DNA of 64,000 nt. It comes from Rosettibacter sp964572725. GTDB lineage: Bacteria > Bacteroidota > Ignavibacteria > Ignavibacteriales > Melioribacteraceae. The stretch lies in the NCBI GenBank assembly GCA_964572725.1, contig CAZNFW010000005.1:1-64000 (forward strand). The letters are read 5' to 3'. A model generated the notes under the pieces. That model was given only the letters and a program-made list of their open reading frames with translations. It was not told where the DNA came from and ran no database searches. Each line of letters opens with the position of its first letter. The first letter of the stretch is position 1. Both the position numbers and the translations under genes were made by a program. Below, piece by piece: positions 17,747 to 26,677 of this stretch.

Positions 17747-18027
17747 GTATATTATCAGCTGAAGAAATAAAAGAAAAATTATCTGATACAGATGGATGGG
17801 AAATTGTAGAGAATAAACTTATCAAAGAATATAAACTAAAAAATTTCTCAGATGCTGTTTCATTTATTGTTAAGATTGGAATAGAAGCAGAAAAGTTAGA
17901 CCATCATCCTGATTTGTATCTTTATGGTTGGAATAAAGTTAAAGTAATTTTATTTACACATAGTGCAAATGGAATAACTGATAACGATATTAATCTTGCT
18001 CATAAAATAGAACAAATTACAAAATGA
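17743..18027 (+). CDS. phhB: Pterin-4a-carbinolamine dehydratase
   Basis: A 94-residue protein of the PCD/DCoH fold. The family signature is clear: EKLDHHPDLYLYGWNKVKV with the active-site histidines H54 and H55, then TH-S-NGIT and a D-x-x-x-AHKI ending. It dehydrates 4a-hydroxytetrahydropterin during recycling of the pterin cofactor of aromatic amino acid hydroxylases; in bacteria without such hydroxylases it may have another pterin-related role, for example with molybdopterin. No hydroxylase is in the window. ATGA overlaps join it to clpC and pyrE. Confidence 0.92.
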   Translation: MSILSAEEIKEKLSDTDGWEIVENKLIKEYKLKNFSDAVSFIVKIGIEAEKLDHHPDLYLYGWNKVKVILFTHSANGITDNDINLAHKIEQITK

Positions 18028-18605
18028 CAAAGAATAAAATCCTCGATATTTTTCTTAAAACAAATGCCCTCTTAAATGGGCATTTTTTATTAACCTCTGG
18101 AAGACACAGCAGTCAATATTTTCAGTGCGCTCTTGTTCTTCAATATCCAGAATATAATGAATTGATTTGTTCATTGATAGCTAATCACTTTAAAGATTAT
18201 GATATTGATATAGTCATATCTCCAGCTATTGGTGGAATAGTTGTAGGACAGGAAGTTGCACGACAGCTAAACAAAAAATCAATTTTTGCTGAAAGAGAAG
18301 ACAAATCATTAATTTTAAGGCGCGGGTTCAGTATTGAAGAAGGAAAAAAATATTTAATTTGTGAAGATGTAGTAACAACTGGGGGTTCTGTTTTCGAAGT
18401 AATGGATATTGTTAGAAATAATGGTGGTATAGTTGCTGGTGTTGGCTACATTGTAGATAGAAGTAATAACAATGTAAATTTTGGTGTTCCTCAATTCAGC
18501 ACATTGCAGTTAGATGTTGTTTCATATCAACCTGATGAATGCCCGCTTTGCCAAGAGGGTAAAATCCCGCTTGTAAAACCCGGTTCAAGAAAAATTAATC
18601 TCTAA
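18024..18605 (+). CDS. pyrE: Orotate phosphoribosyltransferase
   Basis: A 193-residue type I phosphoribosyltransferase converting orotate and PRPP to OMP in pyrimidine synthesis. The PRPP-binding motif is ICEDVVTTGGSVFEVM near residues 112-127, and FAEREDKSLILRRGF precedes it as in PyrE. The C-terminal segment ends with a CPLC pair (DECPLCQEG), seen in the long bacterial PyrE subgroup. It overlaps phhB by four bases and is followed by a peptidase gene after seven bases, so it sits inside a mixed housekeeping operon. Confidence 0.94.
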   Translation: MTKNKILDIFLKTNALLNGHFLLTSGRHSSQYFQCALVLQYPEYNELICSLIANHFKDYDIDIVISPAIGGIVVGQEVARQLNKKSIFAEREDKSLILRRGFSIEEGKKYLICEDVVTTGGSVFEVMDIVRNNGGIVAGVGYIVDRSNNNVNFGVPQFSTLQLDVVSYQPDECPLCQEGKIPLVKPGSRKINL

Positions 18606-18612
18606 TAAAGTT

Positions 18613-19881
18613 ATGAAAAAAATAATCTTATTCTTTTATTTATGTTCTAACATAATATTCTCTCAAATTAATTTTGAAGAATACTTTACCAATGAAACTT
18701 TAAGATTGGATTTTTATCATACAGGCAATAAGGATAATGAAATTATATCTTTTGAAAAAATTATTAAAGAACAGTTCTGGGCAGGTTCTAAGAAAAATTT
18801 AATTGATACTTTTAATTATGGCAATTACATGTTGAAAGTATATGATGAAGCTGAAAACAAGTTAATTTATTCGAGAGGATTTTCTACATTATTTCAAGAA
18901 TGGCAAACAACTGAAGAAGCAAAAAATGTATGGCGTTCTTTTGAAGGTTCTTTAATTATGCCATTCCCCCAAAAAAAAATTAAAGTGGAAATCCTAAGAA
19001 GAAATAAAAAAAATATCTTTGAAAAAAAATTTGAATACATCATAAATCCTGAAAGTTATTTTATTATTAAAGAGAAATTAAAACCATATAAAAATTTCAA
19101 AGTTCATTATTCTGGCGAGCCGTCAAAAAAATTAGATATTGTGTTTATACCCGAAGGTTATACTGAAAACGAAATGGAAAAATTCAAGAATGACTGTAAA
19201 AGATTTGCCAATTATTTGTTTGAATATTCACCTTTTTCAGAAAATAAAGATAAGATAAACATCTGGGGAGTAGAAGCACCATCAGCTCAAAGCGGAACAG
19301 ATATTCCTGGTAAAGAAATATGGATTTCTACTTTGCTGAATTCAAGATTCTATACATTTGACAGTGAGAGATATTTAATGACTGCAGATTATTTTTCTGT
19401 AAGAGATGTTGCTGCAAATGCACCATATGAGCAGATTTTTATTTTAGTCAATACATCAAAATACGGCGGCGGGGGAATTTATAATTTTTATAACATAACA
19501 GCTTCTGATAATGAACGCTCTAAACAAATTTTTATTCATGAATTTGGTCATGGACTTGCTGGATTAGGAGATGAATATGCAGATGATAATACTTATCAAG
19601 AATTCTATCCTCTTGATATAGAACCATGGGAACCAAATTTGACTACTCTTGTGAATTTTGAGTCAAAATGGAAAAATTTAATTGATTCGGATGTTCCAAT
19701 CCCAACACCTTATGAGGAAAAGTATAAAAACAAAATCGGAGTCTTTGAAGGCGGAGGTTATGTTTCCAAAGGTGTTTACAGACCATCGATGAACAGTATT
19801 ATGAATTCTTTTTCATCCAACGAATTTAATGAAGTTTGCAAAAGAGTATTGCAGAACATTATAAATTTTTATTCTGAATAA
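18613..19881 (+). CDS. Secreted M64-family (IgA peptidase-like) metalloprotease
   Basis: A 422-residue exported zinc peptidase. An N-terminal signal peptide (KKIILFFYLCSNIIFS) is followed by a beta-rich N-terminal domain (about 20-145) and the catalytic domain with the M64 motif HEFGHGLAGLGDEY at 309-322; H309 and H313 are zinc ligands and E310 the general base. DIVFIPEGYT (about residues 175-184) is another family signature. No type IX sorting tail is present, so it probably stays periplasmic or is lipid-independent. The substrate is unknown; the IgA name reflects one characterised member only. Confidence 0.88.
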   Translation: MKKIILFFYLCSNIIFSQINFEEYFTNETLRLDFYHTGNKDNEIISFEKIIKEQFWAGSKKNLIDTFNYGNYMLKVYDEAENKLIYSRGFSTLFQEWQTTEEAKNVWRSFEGSLIMPFPQKKIKVEILRRNKKNIFEKKFEYIINPESYFIIKEKLKPYKNFKVHYSGEPSKKLDIVFIPEGYTENEMEKFKNDCKRFANYLFEYSPFSENKDKINIWGVEAPSAQSGTDIPGKEIWISTLLNSRFYTFDSERYLMTADYFSVRDVAANAPYEQIFILVNTSKYGGGGIYNFYNITASDNERSKQIFIHEFGHGLAGLGDEYADDNTYQEFYPLDIEPWEPNLTTLVNFESKWKNLIDSDVPIPTPYEEKYKNKIGVFEGGGYVSKGVYRPSMNSIMNSFSSNEFNEVCKRVLQNIINFYSE

Positions 19882-19883
19882 TT

Positions 19884-21119
19884 ATGAATCAAAAAAAATT
19901 ATTTAGAACTATCGATACTATCGCTTCCGGAAATTTTAAGGATGATGCAGAATTACTTAAATATGTCATTGATCAAATTGTAAGCAAAGAACAATTTAAT
20001 GTACTTGGGGGAAGAGTATGGAAATTAGAACCTTCAATTCAAGCTTATAGACTATTATTTCAAACCGGCAAAGTACACAAGATTCCAAAAGATTATAAAC
20101 TTTTTATTAAGGACTATGTGATATTTGATAAAATTACATCATTCAGAACAATCCTTGCAGATGAAACAGATGCTACTTTAATAGCTAAGGGAATTTTTAA
20201 ATATTCTGCTTCTGGAGTTGGTAAGAAAATTAATATTAATGGGAAAAAATATTATGAATATATAATTGCAATAAACAGTGACCAGATTGGTGACGATCTT
20301 CGATATACTCTTAATGTAATTGCAACAGTATTGACTTCTAAGCTAAGAGAAAGATATTTAACTTTATCAAGAAAAAATTTAATTGAGAATATCGATAAAG
20401 CTAAAGAACTACAGAGAAGTATTTTACCAGAACATGAATACAAATTTCATTTCTATGATATATTTGGGGTAACAATTCCTGCAGAGAATGTTGCAGGTGA
20501 TTTTTATGATTATTTAAAGATAGGAGATGACGAAGAACGACTTGGAATTGTAGTAGGTGATGCTGCTTCGAAAGGATTAGCTGCTGCTGCAGAAGCAATG
20601 TATATCTCAGGTGCAATTAGAATGGCAAGCAACTTTCAGATTAAAATTTCTCCAATGATGTTTAGATTAAATCAACTCGTTAATAAAATTTTTAGCGACG
20701 ATAAATTTGTTTCTCTTTTTTATGGAGAACTCTCGACTGACAAAAAAGGCTTATTCCTTTATGCAAATGCTGGTCAAAATCCACCAATTTTCTACAGCAA
20801 AAAAAATAATTCATTTATATATTTATATCCAACAGGACCATTACTAGGACCTGCACCGAATTCAAAATATGAAACTGATAGCATTAATTTTCAGAAAGGT
20901 GATGTGCTTGTGATTTATTCTGATGGTGTAGTAGAATCAGCTAATGATAAATATGAATTTTATGATGAGAAAAGATTAGAAAAAATAATAAAGAAAACTG
21001 CTAATTTTTCACCTAAGGAAATTGTTTATTCTATTTTAGATGATATTTCAAAATTTACAACTTCTGATAGCAAATATCAGGATGATAAAACACTTGTAGT
21101 CATAAAAAGGAATGATTAA
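19884..21119 (+). CDS. PP2C/SpoIIE-family serine phosphatase (RsbU-like)
   Basis: A 411-residue protein whose C-terminal half (about 185-411) is a PP2C-type phosphatase domain: AENVAGDFYDY, VVGDAASKGLAAA, YANAGQNPP and VIYSDGVVES carry the metal-binding aspartates. A short helical linker with AKELQRSILPE precedes it, as in RsbU-type enzymes. The N-terminal 170 residues are not assigned by me; they could be a GAF-like sensor. Such enzymes dephosphorylate anti-sigma-factor antagonists. It begins two bases after the peptidase stop and overlaps the PduS-like gene by one base (TAATG). Confidence 0.88.
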   Translation: MNQKKLFRTIDTIASGNFKDDAELLKYVIDQIVSKEQFNVLGGRVWKLEPSIQAYRLLFQTGKVHKIPKDYKLFIKDYVIFDKITSFRTILADETDATLIAKGIFKYSASGVGKKININGKKYYEYIIAINSDQIGDDLRYTLNVIATVLTSKLRERYLTLSRKNLIENIDKAKELQRSILPEHEYKFHFYDIFGVTIPAENVAGDFYDYLKIGDDEERLGIVVGDAASKGLAAAAEAMYISGAIRMASNFQIKISPMMFRLNQLVNKIFSDDKFVSLFYGELSTDKKGLFLYANAGQNPPIFYSKKNNSFIYLYPTGPLLGPAPNSKYETDSINFQKGDVLVIYSDGVVESANDKYEFYDEKRLEKIIKKTANFSPKEIVYSILDDISKFTTSDSKYQDDKTLVVIKRND

Positions 21120-22435
21120 TGAATATTGTTGAGAAAATATTTAATGCTGGAGTAGTTGGAGCCGGCGGAGCAGGTTTCCCAACACACATAAAAGCAAAAT
21201 CTAAAGTAGAATATTTGCTGGTAAATGGTGCTGAATGTGAACCGCTGATTCATAAAGATTATGAATTGATGGTAAACTTTGCTCCAGAAATTTTAAATGG
21301 CGTTGAAATTATGATGAATAATATTTCTGCAGTGAAATCCTTCTTTGGAATTAAAGAAAAAAATGTTCAGGCTGTTGAATCTGTAAAAAGAAATTTATCT
21401 AATAAAAAAATTGAATTGTGTTTACTCGGAGATTTTTATCCATCTGGGGACGAATATGAACTGGTTTATGCTGCAACTAAAAGATTGATACCTCCACGAG
21501 GTTTACCATTAGATGTCGGTTGTGTTGTTAATAATGTTGAAACATTTTATAATATCAATAATGCTATTAATGATATACCAGTTACAGAAAAAATAGTTTG
21601 TGTAACTGGCGCAGTGAAAAATCCATCAACTTTTTTTATACCTATAGGTACATCATTTAGGGAATTAATAGACTTTGTCGGAGGAACTACTATTGATGAT
21701 TTTGGAATTTTTGTAAGCGGAATTTTAATGGGCAGCCTAACTTTCAATCTTGATGATGTTGTTACAAAAACTACAGCTGGACTAATTATATTACCAAAAG
21801 AACATTATTTAATAAAAAGAATGTCACGTTCAGTTCATGATATGAATCGAATTGGAAAATCTGCATGTGACCAATGCAGTTATTGTACGGAATTTTGTCC
21901 AAGATATTTATTAGGATATGACGTTCAGCCTCATAAAGTTATGCGCTCTCTTGGATTTACAACTACAGGCAAAGAAGTATGGAATCAATATGCTGATTTA
22001 TGCTGCTCATGTGGTTTATGTTCACTTTATGCATGTCCAGAAGATTTATATCCAAGAGAAGCATGTAATCAAGGTAAAGAATTTATGAGAAGTGCAGGAA
22101 TAAAATATGAGCAAAAAAAACCTGTGAAAGTTCACCCAATGAAAGAGGGAAGAAGAGTTCCAATTAATATGCTAATGAAAAAATTAGATTTATTAAATTA
22201 CGATCATCATACTCCTTTTACACGGGAGAAACCAAAGGTAAAACACGTAAAAATTTTATTGAAACAACATGCTGGAGTTACGGCATACCCAGTTGTAAAA
22301 GCAGGAGATATTGTTAACAAAGGTGATTTAATTGGAAATGTTGATGAAAATAAATTGGGAGCTAAAATTCATGCTTCAATTTCAGGAAAAATTTTAGAAG
22401 TAAATCAAGATTATGTTATAATATCATCAAATTAA
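21119..22435 (+). CDS. PduS-like flavo-iron-sulfur oxidoreductase (RnfC/SLBB family)
   Basis: A 438-residue RnfC-like electron-transfer protein. It starts with the flavin-domain motif GVVGAGGAGFPTHIKA and LLVNGAECEPLI, contains an SLBB segment (about 150-230), and has two iron-sulfur motifs: C250-x2-C253-x2-C256-x3-C260-P and C295-x2-C298-x2-C301-x4-C306-P. The end (about 370-438) resembles the RnfC lipoyl-like hammerhead. The best match in architecture is PduS, the cobalamin reductase of propanediol-utilisation microcompartments. The next gene encodes a PduT-like shell protein, PduS's known partner, which supports this reading. No other microcompartment gene is in the window. Confidence 0.85.
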   Translation: MNIVEKIFNAGVVGAGGAGFPTHIKAKSKVEYLLVNGAECEPLIHKDYELMVNFAPEILNGVEIMMNNISAVKSFFGIKEKNVQAVESVKRNLSNKKIELCLLGDFYPSGDEYELVYAATKRLIPPRGLPLDVGCVVNNVETFYNINNAINDIPVTEKIVCVTGAVKNPSTFFIPIGTSFRELIDFVGGTTIDDFGIFVSGILMGSLTFNLDDVVTKTTAGLIILPKEHYLIKRMSRSVHDMNRIGKSACDQCSYCTEFCPRYLLGYDVQPHKVMRSLGFTTTGKEVWNQYADLCCSCGLCSLYACPEDLYPREACNQGKEFMRSAGIKYEQKKPVKVHPMKEGRRVPINMLMKKLDLLNYDHHTPFTREKPKVKHVKILLKQHAGVTAYPVVKAGDIVNKGDLIGNVDENKLGAKIHASISGKILEVNQDYVIISSN

Positions 22436-22451
22436 AAATGGTAAGTATATT

Positions 22452-23003
22452 ATGGAAATGAATTCAATTGGTTTAGTAGAACTATCAAGCATTGCAGCAG
22501 GAATGCAGGCTGCTGATATAATGTTAAAAACTTCTCATGTAGAATTAATTTTATCGCGTACAATCTGTTCGGGGAAATATATGGTTATGATTGGAGGCGA
22601 AGTAGCTGAGGTTCAATCAGCAGTAGACAGCGCAGTTAATCAAATAGATTTTGCAGTAATTGATTCATTTGTTATTCCTAATGTTCATAAAGATATTTTC
22701 CCTGCATTGTCGGGTCATACACACATTGATATGTTAGAAGCACTTGGAATTCTTGAGTCATTTTCAGTTGCATCATTGATAGAAGGAGCTGATGCTGCAA
22801 TTAAAACAGCAAATGTTAAAATAATTGAGATACGTCTTGCAATGGCATTAGGTGGAAAAGCATTTTGCACTTTAACAGGAGATGTTGCTGCAGTACGAAG
22901 TGCTGTTGATGCTGGTGCAAAAGTAATCTCCGATAGAGGATTACTCGTAAATAAAGTTGTTATACCTAAACCAAGACCAGAATTACTCAGTGAAATGATT
23001 TAA
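22452..23003 (+). CDS. Tandem-BMC microcompartment shell protein, PduT-like
   Basis: A 183-residue protein made of two BMC domains (about 4-88 and 97-180), each with the pattern GLVELSSIAAG / ...GKYMVMIGGEVAEVQSAVD and ASLIEGADAAIK / GGKAFCTLTGDVAAVRSAVD. Such BMC-T proteins form pseudohexameric trimers in microcompartment shells. Cysteine C39, in RTICSGKY, falls where PduT places Cys38, which binds a [4Fe-4S] cluster in the trimer pore, so an electron-conducting pore is likely. It follows the PduS-like gene by 16 bases. Without shell hexamers or cargo enzymes nearby it looks like a satellite locus of a compartment encoded elsewhere. Confidence 0.9.
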   Translation: MEMNSIGLVELSSIAAGMQAADIMLKTSHVELILSRTICSGKYMVMIGGEVAEVQSAVDSAVNQIDFAVIDSFVIPNVHKDIFPALSGHTHIDMLEALGILESFSVASLIEGADAAIKTANVKIIEIRLAMALGGKAFCTLTGDVAAVRSAVDAGAKVISDRGLLVNKVVIPKPRPELLSEMI

Positions 23004-23005
23004 TT

Positions 23006-23356
23006 TTATTCATATTCTTTTGGAACACAACAGATAAAGACAAAACATTTGTCCGCTAATTTATTTTTGTATTGGTGAATTTCATCTGGTAATATTAAAA
23101 CAAAATCACCTGTTTTTAAAATTATTTCTTCGCCTTTTTCATTGATTAATATTCCTGCTCCTTCTATAATATAATTTAATTGTTCATAATTATGTTTGTG
23201 ATATGGAGTATGTCCATTGGGCTCAATTGTAAAAACCCTCATAGACATATTTGGGGTTCCATCTGCTTTTGAAATTGGAATTTGTTTGAAAGCATTAAAA
23301 GCACCTTCCATTAATACTTTTTTCTTTTCAACATCTTTAATATTAACTACTTTCAT
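23006..23356 (-). CDS. Small cupin-domain protein
   Basis: A 116-residue single-domain cupin. Motif 1 is visible as GHTPYHKHNYEQLNYIIEGAG (H and E metal ligands around residues 49-58) and motif 2 as PDEIHQYKN. Proteins of this size and type bind a metal and may act as sugar or organic-acid isomerases, dioxygenases or sensors; nothing here fixes the reaction. Its stop lies two bases from that of the PduT-like gene, with which it converges. It appears to be transcribed alone from the 78-base region shared with the divergent SDR gene. Confidence 0.8.
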   Translation of the reverse strand: MKVVNIKDVEKKKVLMEGAFNAFKQIPISKADGTPNMSMRVFTIEPNGHTPYHKHNYEQLNYIIEGAGILINEKGEEIILKTGDFVLILPDEIHQYKNKLADKCFVFICCVPKEYE

Positions 23357-23434
23357 ATTGAACCTCTAATTTTACAATCTAAATTTATTCAGAAATATTT
23401 AATTTTACTTAAATATTAATTTTGAGGTTTATAA

Positions 23435-24235
23435 ATGGAAAATCTTAAAAAGAAATACGGTGAATGGGCTTTAATTACAGGTGCATCTTCTGGTATTGGC
23501 GAAGAATTTGCAAAGCAATTAGCCAAGCTTGGGTTGAAATTAATCCTAATCGCAAGAAGAAAAAATAGACTTGTAGAACTATCGAATGCATTAAAAGAAA
23601 AATATAATACAGATTCTATTGTAATTCCTATTGACCTATCAAAAAATAATTATCTTAATGAAATAATAAATTTTACAAATGATAAAGAAATTGGAATATT
23701 GATTAACAATGCTGGATTTGGTTCTACAGGTGAATTTATTAATTGTAATGCTGAAAAAGAAATTGATATGATAAAAGTAAATTGTCTTGCACCTGTAGTT
23801 TTAACACATTATTTCTTGCCATTTATGATTCAAAGAAAAAAAGGAGCAATAATTTTTCTTGGAAGTACAGTTGCATTTCAACCTGCTCCAATGATGGCAA
23901 CATACTCTGCTACAAAAGCTTTTAATCTGTATCTTGGCGAGGCTTTATGGTGGGAATTAAAAAAATATAATATTGATGTGCTTGCTCTTAATCCGGGTGC
24001 AACAAATACTGAGTTTCAGAGAATTGCAAAGATTGGGGTTGGACCAATACCCAGAGAAGCCTCAGATGTTGTTAAAACTGCTTTGCATGCTCTTGGTAAA
24101 AAACCTTCTGTTGTTGATGGAATGCAAAATAAAATTCTTAGCTTAATGATTAGATTTATTCCAAGAAGAACAACAATATCATTAGCGGGTATAATTGCAA
24201 AAAAATTATATGAAAAAAGTTATAATCAAGATTAA
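23435..24235 (+). CDS. Short-chain dehydrogenase/reductase
   Basis: A 266-residue classical SDR. The cofactor motif TGASSGIGEEFA is at about 16-27, the NNAG motif at about 91-94, and the catalytic YSATK at about 157-161. Sequence style (LIARRKNRLVELSNAL, LNPGATNTEFQ) is that of the DltE/YqjQ-like group with unknown lipid or ketone substrates, usually NADPH-dependent. TTTTGAGG lies just upstream of the start. It stands alone on this strand and its stop overlaps by four bases that of the convergent ABC permease gene. Confidence 0.87.
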   Translation: MENLKKKYGEWALITGASSGIGEEFAKQLAKLGLKLILIARRKNRLVELSNALKEKYNTDSIVIPIDLSKNNYLNEIINFTNDKEIGILINNAGFGSTGEFINCNAEKEIDMIKVNCLAPVVLTHYFLPFMIQRKKGAIIFLGSTVAFQPAPMMATYSATKAFNLYLGEALWWELKKYNIDVLALNPGATNTEFQRIAKIGVGPIPREASDVVKTALHALGKKPSVVDGMQNKILSLMIRFIPRRTTISLAGIIAKKLYEKSYNQD

Positions 24236-25926
24236 GTAAAATCTTTTTCAAGAGCTTTTATTCCAGCTCTAAATGATACTAATGATAATATAATTGATAT
24301 TATCAAAATAGCTATAGATGGATATACCAATAAAAAGTAATTAAAATTCTTGTTCAAATTTCTTGATAAAAAGAATTTACTTATTGAATTTATAAATAAA
24401 GAAATTATAATTAGTAAAAAGAAAATATTTAAAAGAAATGAAAGTGATGCTCCTCTTGACGATGCTATTCGTACAGGATTTTTTTCTTTAAAATTGACAA
24501 ACAATCCACCCATTCCAAAGTTAATCATAATAATTGTTGTTGATGAAAATGCGGTTACAAGAGTTGTGAAAATTGTGATTATTAATCCAAATTTATAATT
24601 GCTTATTATGTTCAAACACAATGATATGACTAAAATTATTAAATATAATGATATAATTTTTCTAATTGATAATATTTTACTATTGATTGGGGCTGATTTT
24701 ATTTTCCAGTAAGCTTGCCCTTCCAGACTAATAATTGGGAAAATAAATCTCAATGAAAATGTGGAAACAAGCAGGAAATTGAACAACATAATTGATAAAT
24801 AAATTGAAGTTTGCAATAAATAATTTCCAAAATCTGCATACTTTATTTTATTAATACTTATCGCAAAAGTTATTACAAGAAATAATAAAATAAAAAAGTG
24901 AAATATCTGGCTTGGTTCACGAATGAACAATAAAATATCTTTTTTAATTATAGTTTCTGTGTATGGATTCCTGAATGTTAGTCGAGAGAAGTTTAATATT
25001 CTGTTTTGAATTTTGTAAAAAAAAGAATTTTCTTTTTTGTATTTAATAACACTGAATAATGTACCAAAGTATAAATATTTTCCTAAAAATAATGCTAAGA
25101 TAAAAAGCAATAGTGATAATGAAATCTGATAACAAGATAAAATTAAAGATTCAGCAAAATTATTTTTAACTAACCAATAAGCTGATTCTGACAACCAATG
25201 ATTTGGCAAATAATTTAAAATTGGATGTATGATTTCACTTATGAACATATCTCTATTTTCAAATGGATAATATTTCATAATTGAATTAACAAGTGTAAGC
25301 GGGGATTGTGTTTTGAAAAACATATAGACAATTATTAAGTAAACAACAGAAATTATAACAATTAGCTTCCTTAAACTAATTTTTGATGATAGTTTTAATA
25401 CTAAAAGTAAAATTATTACTCCCATGCATCCTGCTGAAAAAATATAAGGTAAAAAATTAAATAACAAAAAATATAATGTTGATAAAAGACTCAGCTTAAA
25501 ATAAAATGAATAACCAAGTAATACGGAAATAATAATAAGTATTAAAGTAGAAGAACTGTAGAAAAAATTATCAAGAAATTTTATTAAAAAAATTTGTAAA
25601 GATTTTAAAGGACGAATAATGAGAAAGCTGAGCTCGTTGGATTTATAAAGAGTCGAGTAAGAAACGATAATATTACCAATATTTACAGATAAAAAGAAAA
25701 TGAATAGAATCATTGACATAAATTCATGTAGCAGAAATAAACCAATTTTTATTTTTGTTAATAAAAACCATATAAGATATTTTGTGAAATAAAATGTCCC
25801 AATACTAAAACCGATATAAATTAAACTGCTCCCAAAATTTTTAATAATCTCACTTAAATTAAGTTTTTTCTCGAAACGCAAGAACATTATCAACTTGTAT
25901 TTTAGTATATGAATTAATTGACTCAT
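24232..25926 (-). CDS. ABC exporter membrane protein
   Basis: A 564-residue polytopic membrane protein with roughly twelve or more hydrophobic segments spread over its length and little soluble sequence. It has no ATPase motifs; the ATP-binding partner is encoded immediately upstream and the two genes overlap by four bases. The size and layout, with a duplicated ABC-2-like arrangement, fit permeases of efflux or lipid/peptide export systems. I cannot name the family closely. The gene is unusually AT-rich, as expected for long Phe/Ile/Leu tracts. Confidence 0.75.
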   Translation of the reverse strand: MSQLIHILKYKLIMFLRFEKKLNLSEIIKNFGSSLIYIGFSIGTFYFTKYLIWFLLTKIKIGLFLLHEFMSMILFIFFLSVNIGNIIVSYSTLYKSNELSFLIIRPLKSLQIFLIKFLDNFFYSSSTLILIIISVLLGYSFYFKLSLLSTLYFLLFNFLPYIFSAGCMGVIILLLVLKLSSKISLRKLIVIISVVYLIIVYMFFKTQSPLTLVNSIMKYYPFENRDMFISEIIHPILNYLPNHWLSESAYWLVKNNFAESLILSCYQISLSLLLFILALFLGKYLYFGTLFSVIKYKKENSFFYKIQNRILNFSRLTFRNPYTETIIKKDILLFIREPSQIFHFFILLFLVITFAISINKIKYADFGNYLLQTSIYLSIMLFNFLLVSTFSLRFIFPIISLEGQAYWKIKSAPINSKILSIRKIISLYLIILVISLCLNIISNYKFGLIITIFTTLVTAFSSTTIIMINFGMGGLFVNFKEKNPVRIASSRGASLSFLLNIFFLLIIISLFINSISKFFLSRNLNKNFNYFLLVYPSIAILIISIILSLVSFRAGIKALEKDFT

Positions 25927-26648
25927 GTTTCACTTGTTAATTCAATAAATAATTCTTCAAAGTTGTTATTCTTTTTTGTTATCATATCCTCGAGTGATTT
26001 TATTGAATCATGAAATATTATTTTGCCATTATTAATTATTCCTACTGAACTGCAAATTTCTTCGACAATATTTAGACTGTGAGTTGACATAAATATTGTC
26101 TTACCATTTTTAACCTGTTCAACAAAAAAACTTTTTACTGTATGAGCAGTTTGAGGGTCTAATCCAATCATTGGCTCATCAATAACAACTAATTCAGGAT
26201 TATGAAGAAAAGCTGATGCAATTACTATTCTTTGCCGCATGCCTTGTGAATATTCTTCTGTTCTTTTATCAAGCCAGCTCCCAATTTTAAGTGTTTCTGT
26301 TAATTCATCGATTTTTTCTTTTATAATTTCTTTATTTAGTCGATACAATCCGCCGCTGAAGTACAAAAATTCTCGACCTGTAAGTTTATCATATAGATAT
26401 GGCTGGTCGGGTATGTAACCAATTTTCATTTTTGATTTAATAGGATTTTCCCAAACATCGATGTCATTTATAAAAATGTTACCAGAAGTAGGGGAGAGTA
26501 ATCCAACTATCATCTTGATAGTAGTAGTTTTACCGGCACCGTTCGGTCCAAGAAAACCAAATAGTTCTCCTTTTTGAATTGATAAATTGATATTGTTAAC
26601 TGCGATTAAAGAATTAAAAGTTTTTGTTAGGTTTTTCAATTTTAGCAT
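25923..26648 (-). CDS. ABC transporter ATP-binding protein
   Basis: A 241-residue ATPase of the DRA/NatA exporter group. Walker A GPNGAGKTTT (about 34-43), signature YSQGMRQR (about 133-140), Walker B LVVIDEPMIGLDP (about 153-165) and the switch histidine in STHSL are all present and intact. It would energise the membrane protein encoded downstream with a four-base overlap. The large AAA gene ends up to 30 bases upstream on the same strand, so the three may be co-transcribed. Confidence 0.93.
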   Translation of the reverse strand: MLKLKNLTKTFNSLIAVNNINLSIQKGELFGFLGPNGAGKTTTIKMIVGLLSPTSGNIFINDIDVWENPIKSKMKIGYIPDQPYLYDKLTGREFLYFSGGLYRLNKEIIKEKIDELTETLKIGSWLDKRTEEYSQGMRQRIVIASAFLHNPELVVIDEPMIGLDPQTAHTVKSFFVEQVKNGKTIFMSTHSLNIVEEICSSVGIINNGKIIFHDSIKSLEDMITKKNNNFEELFIELTSET

Positions 26649-26677
26649 TTCTACAAAGCAGGTATATAAATTTTTAT

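Noticed and set aside
23411..23424. TAATTTTG promoter element before the SDR gene
   Set aside because: It overlaps the ribosome-binding site (TTTTGAGG) a few bases from the start and has no TTG at the right distance, so it is more likely part of the translation signal.
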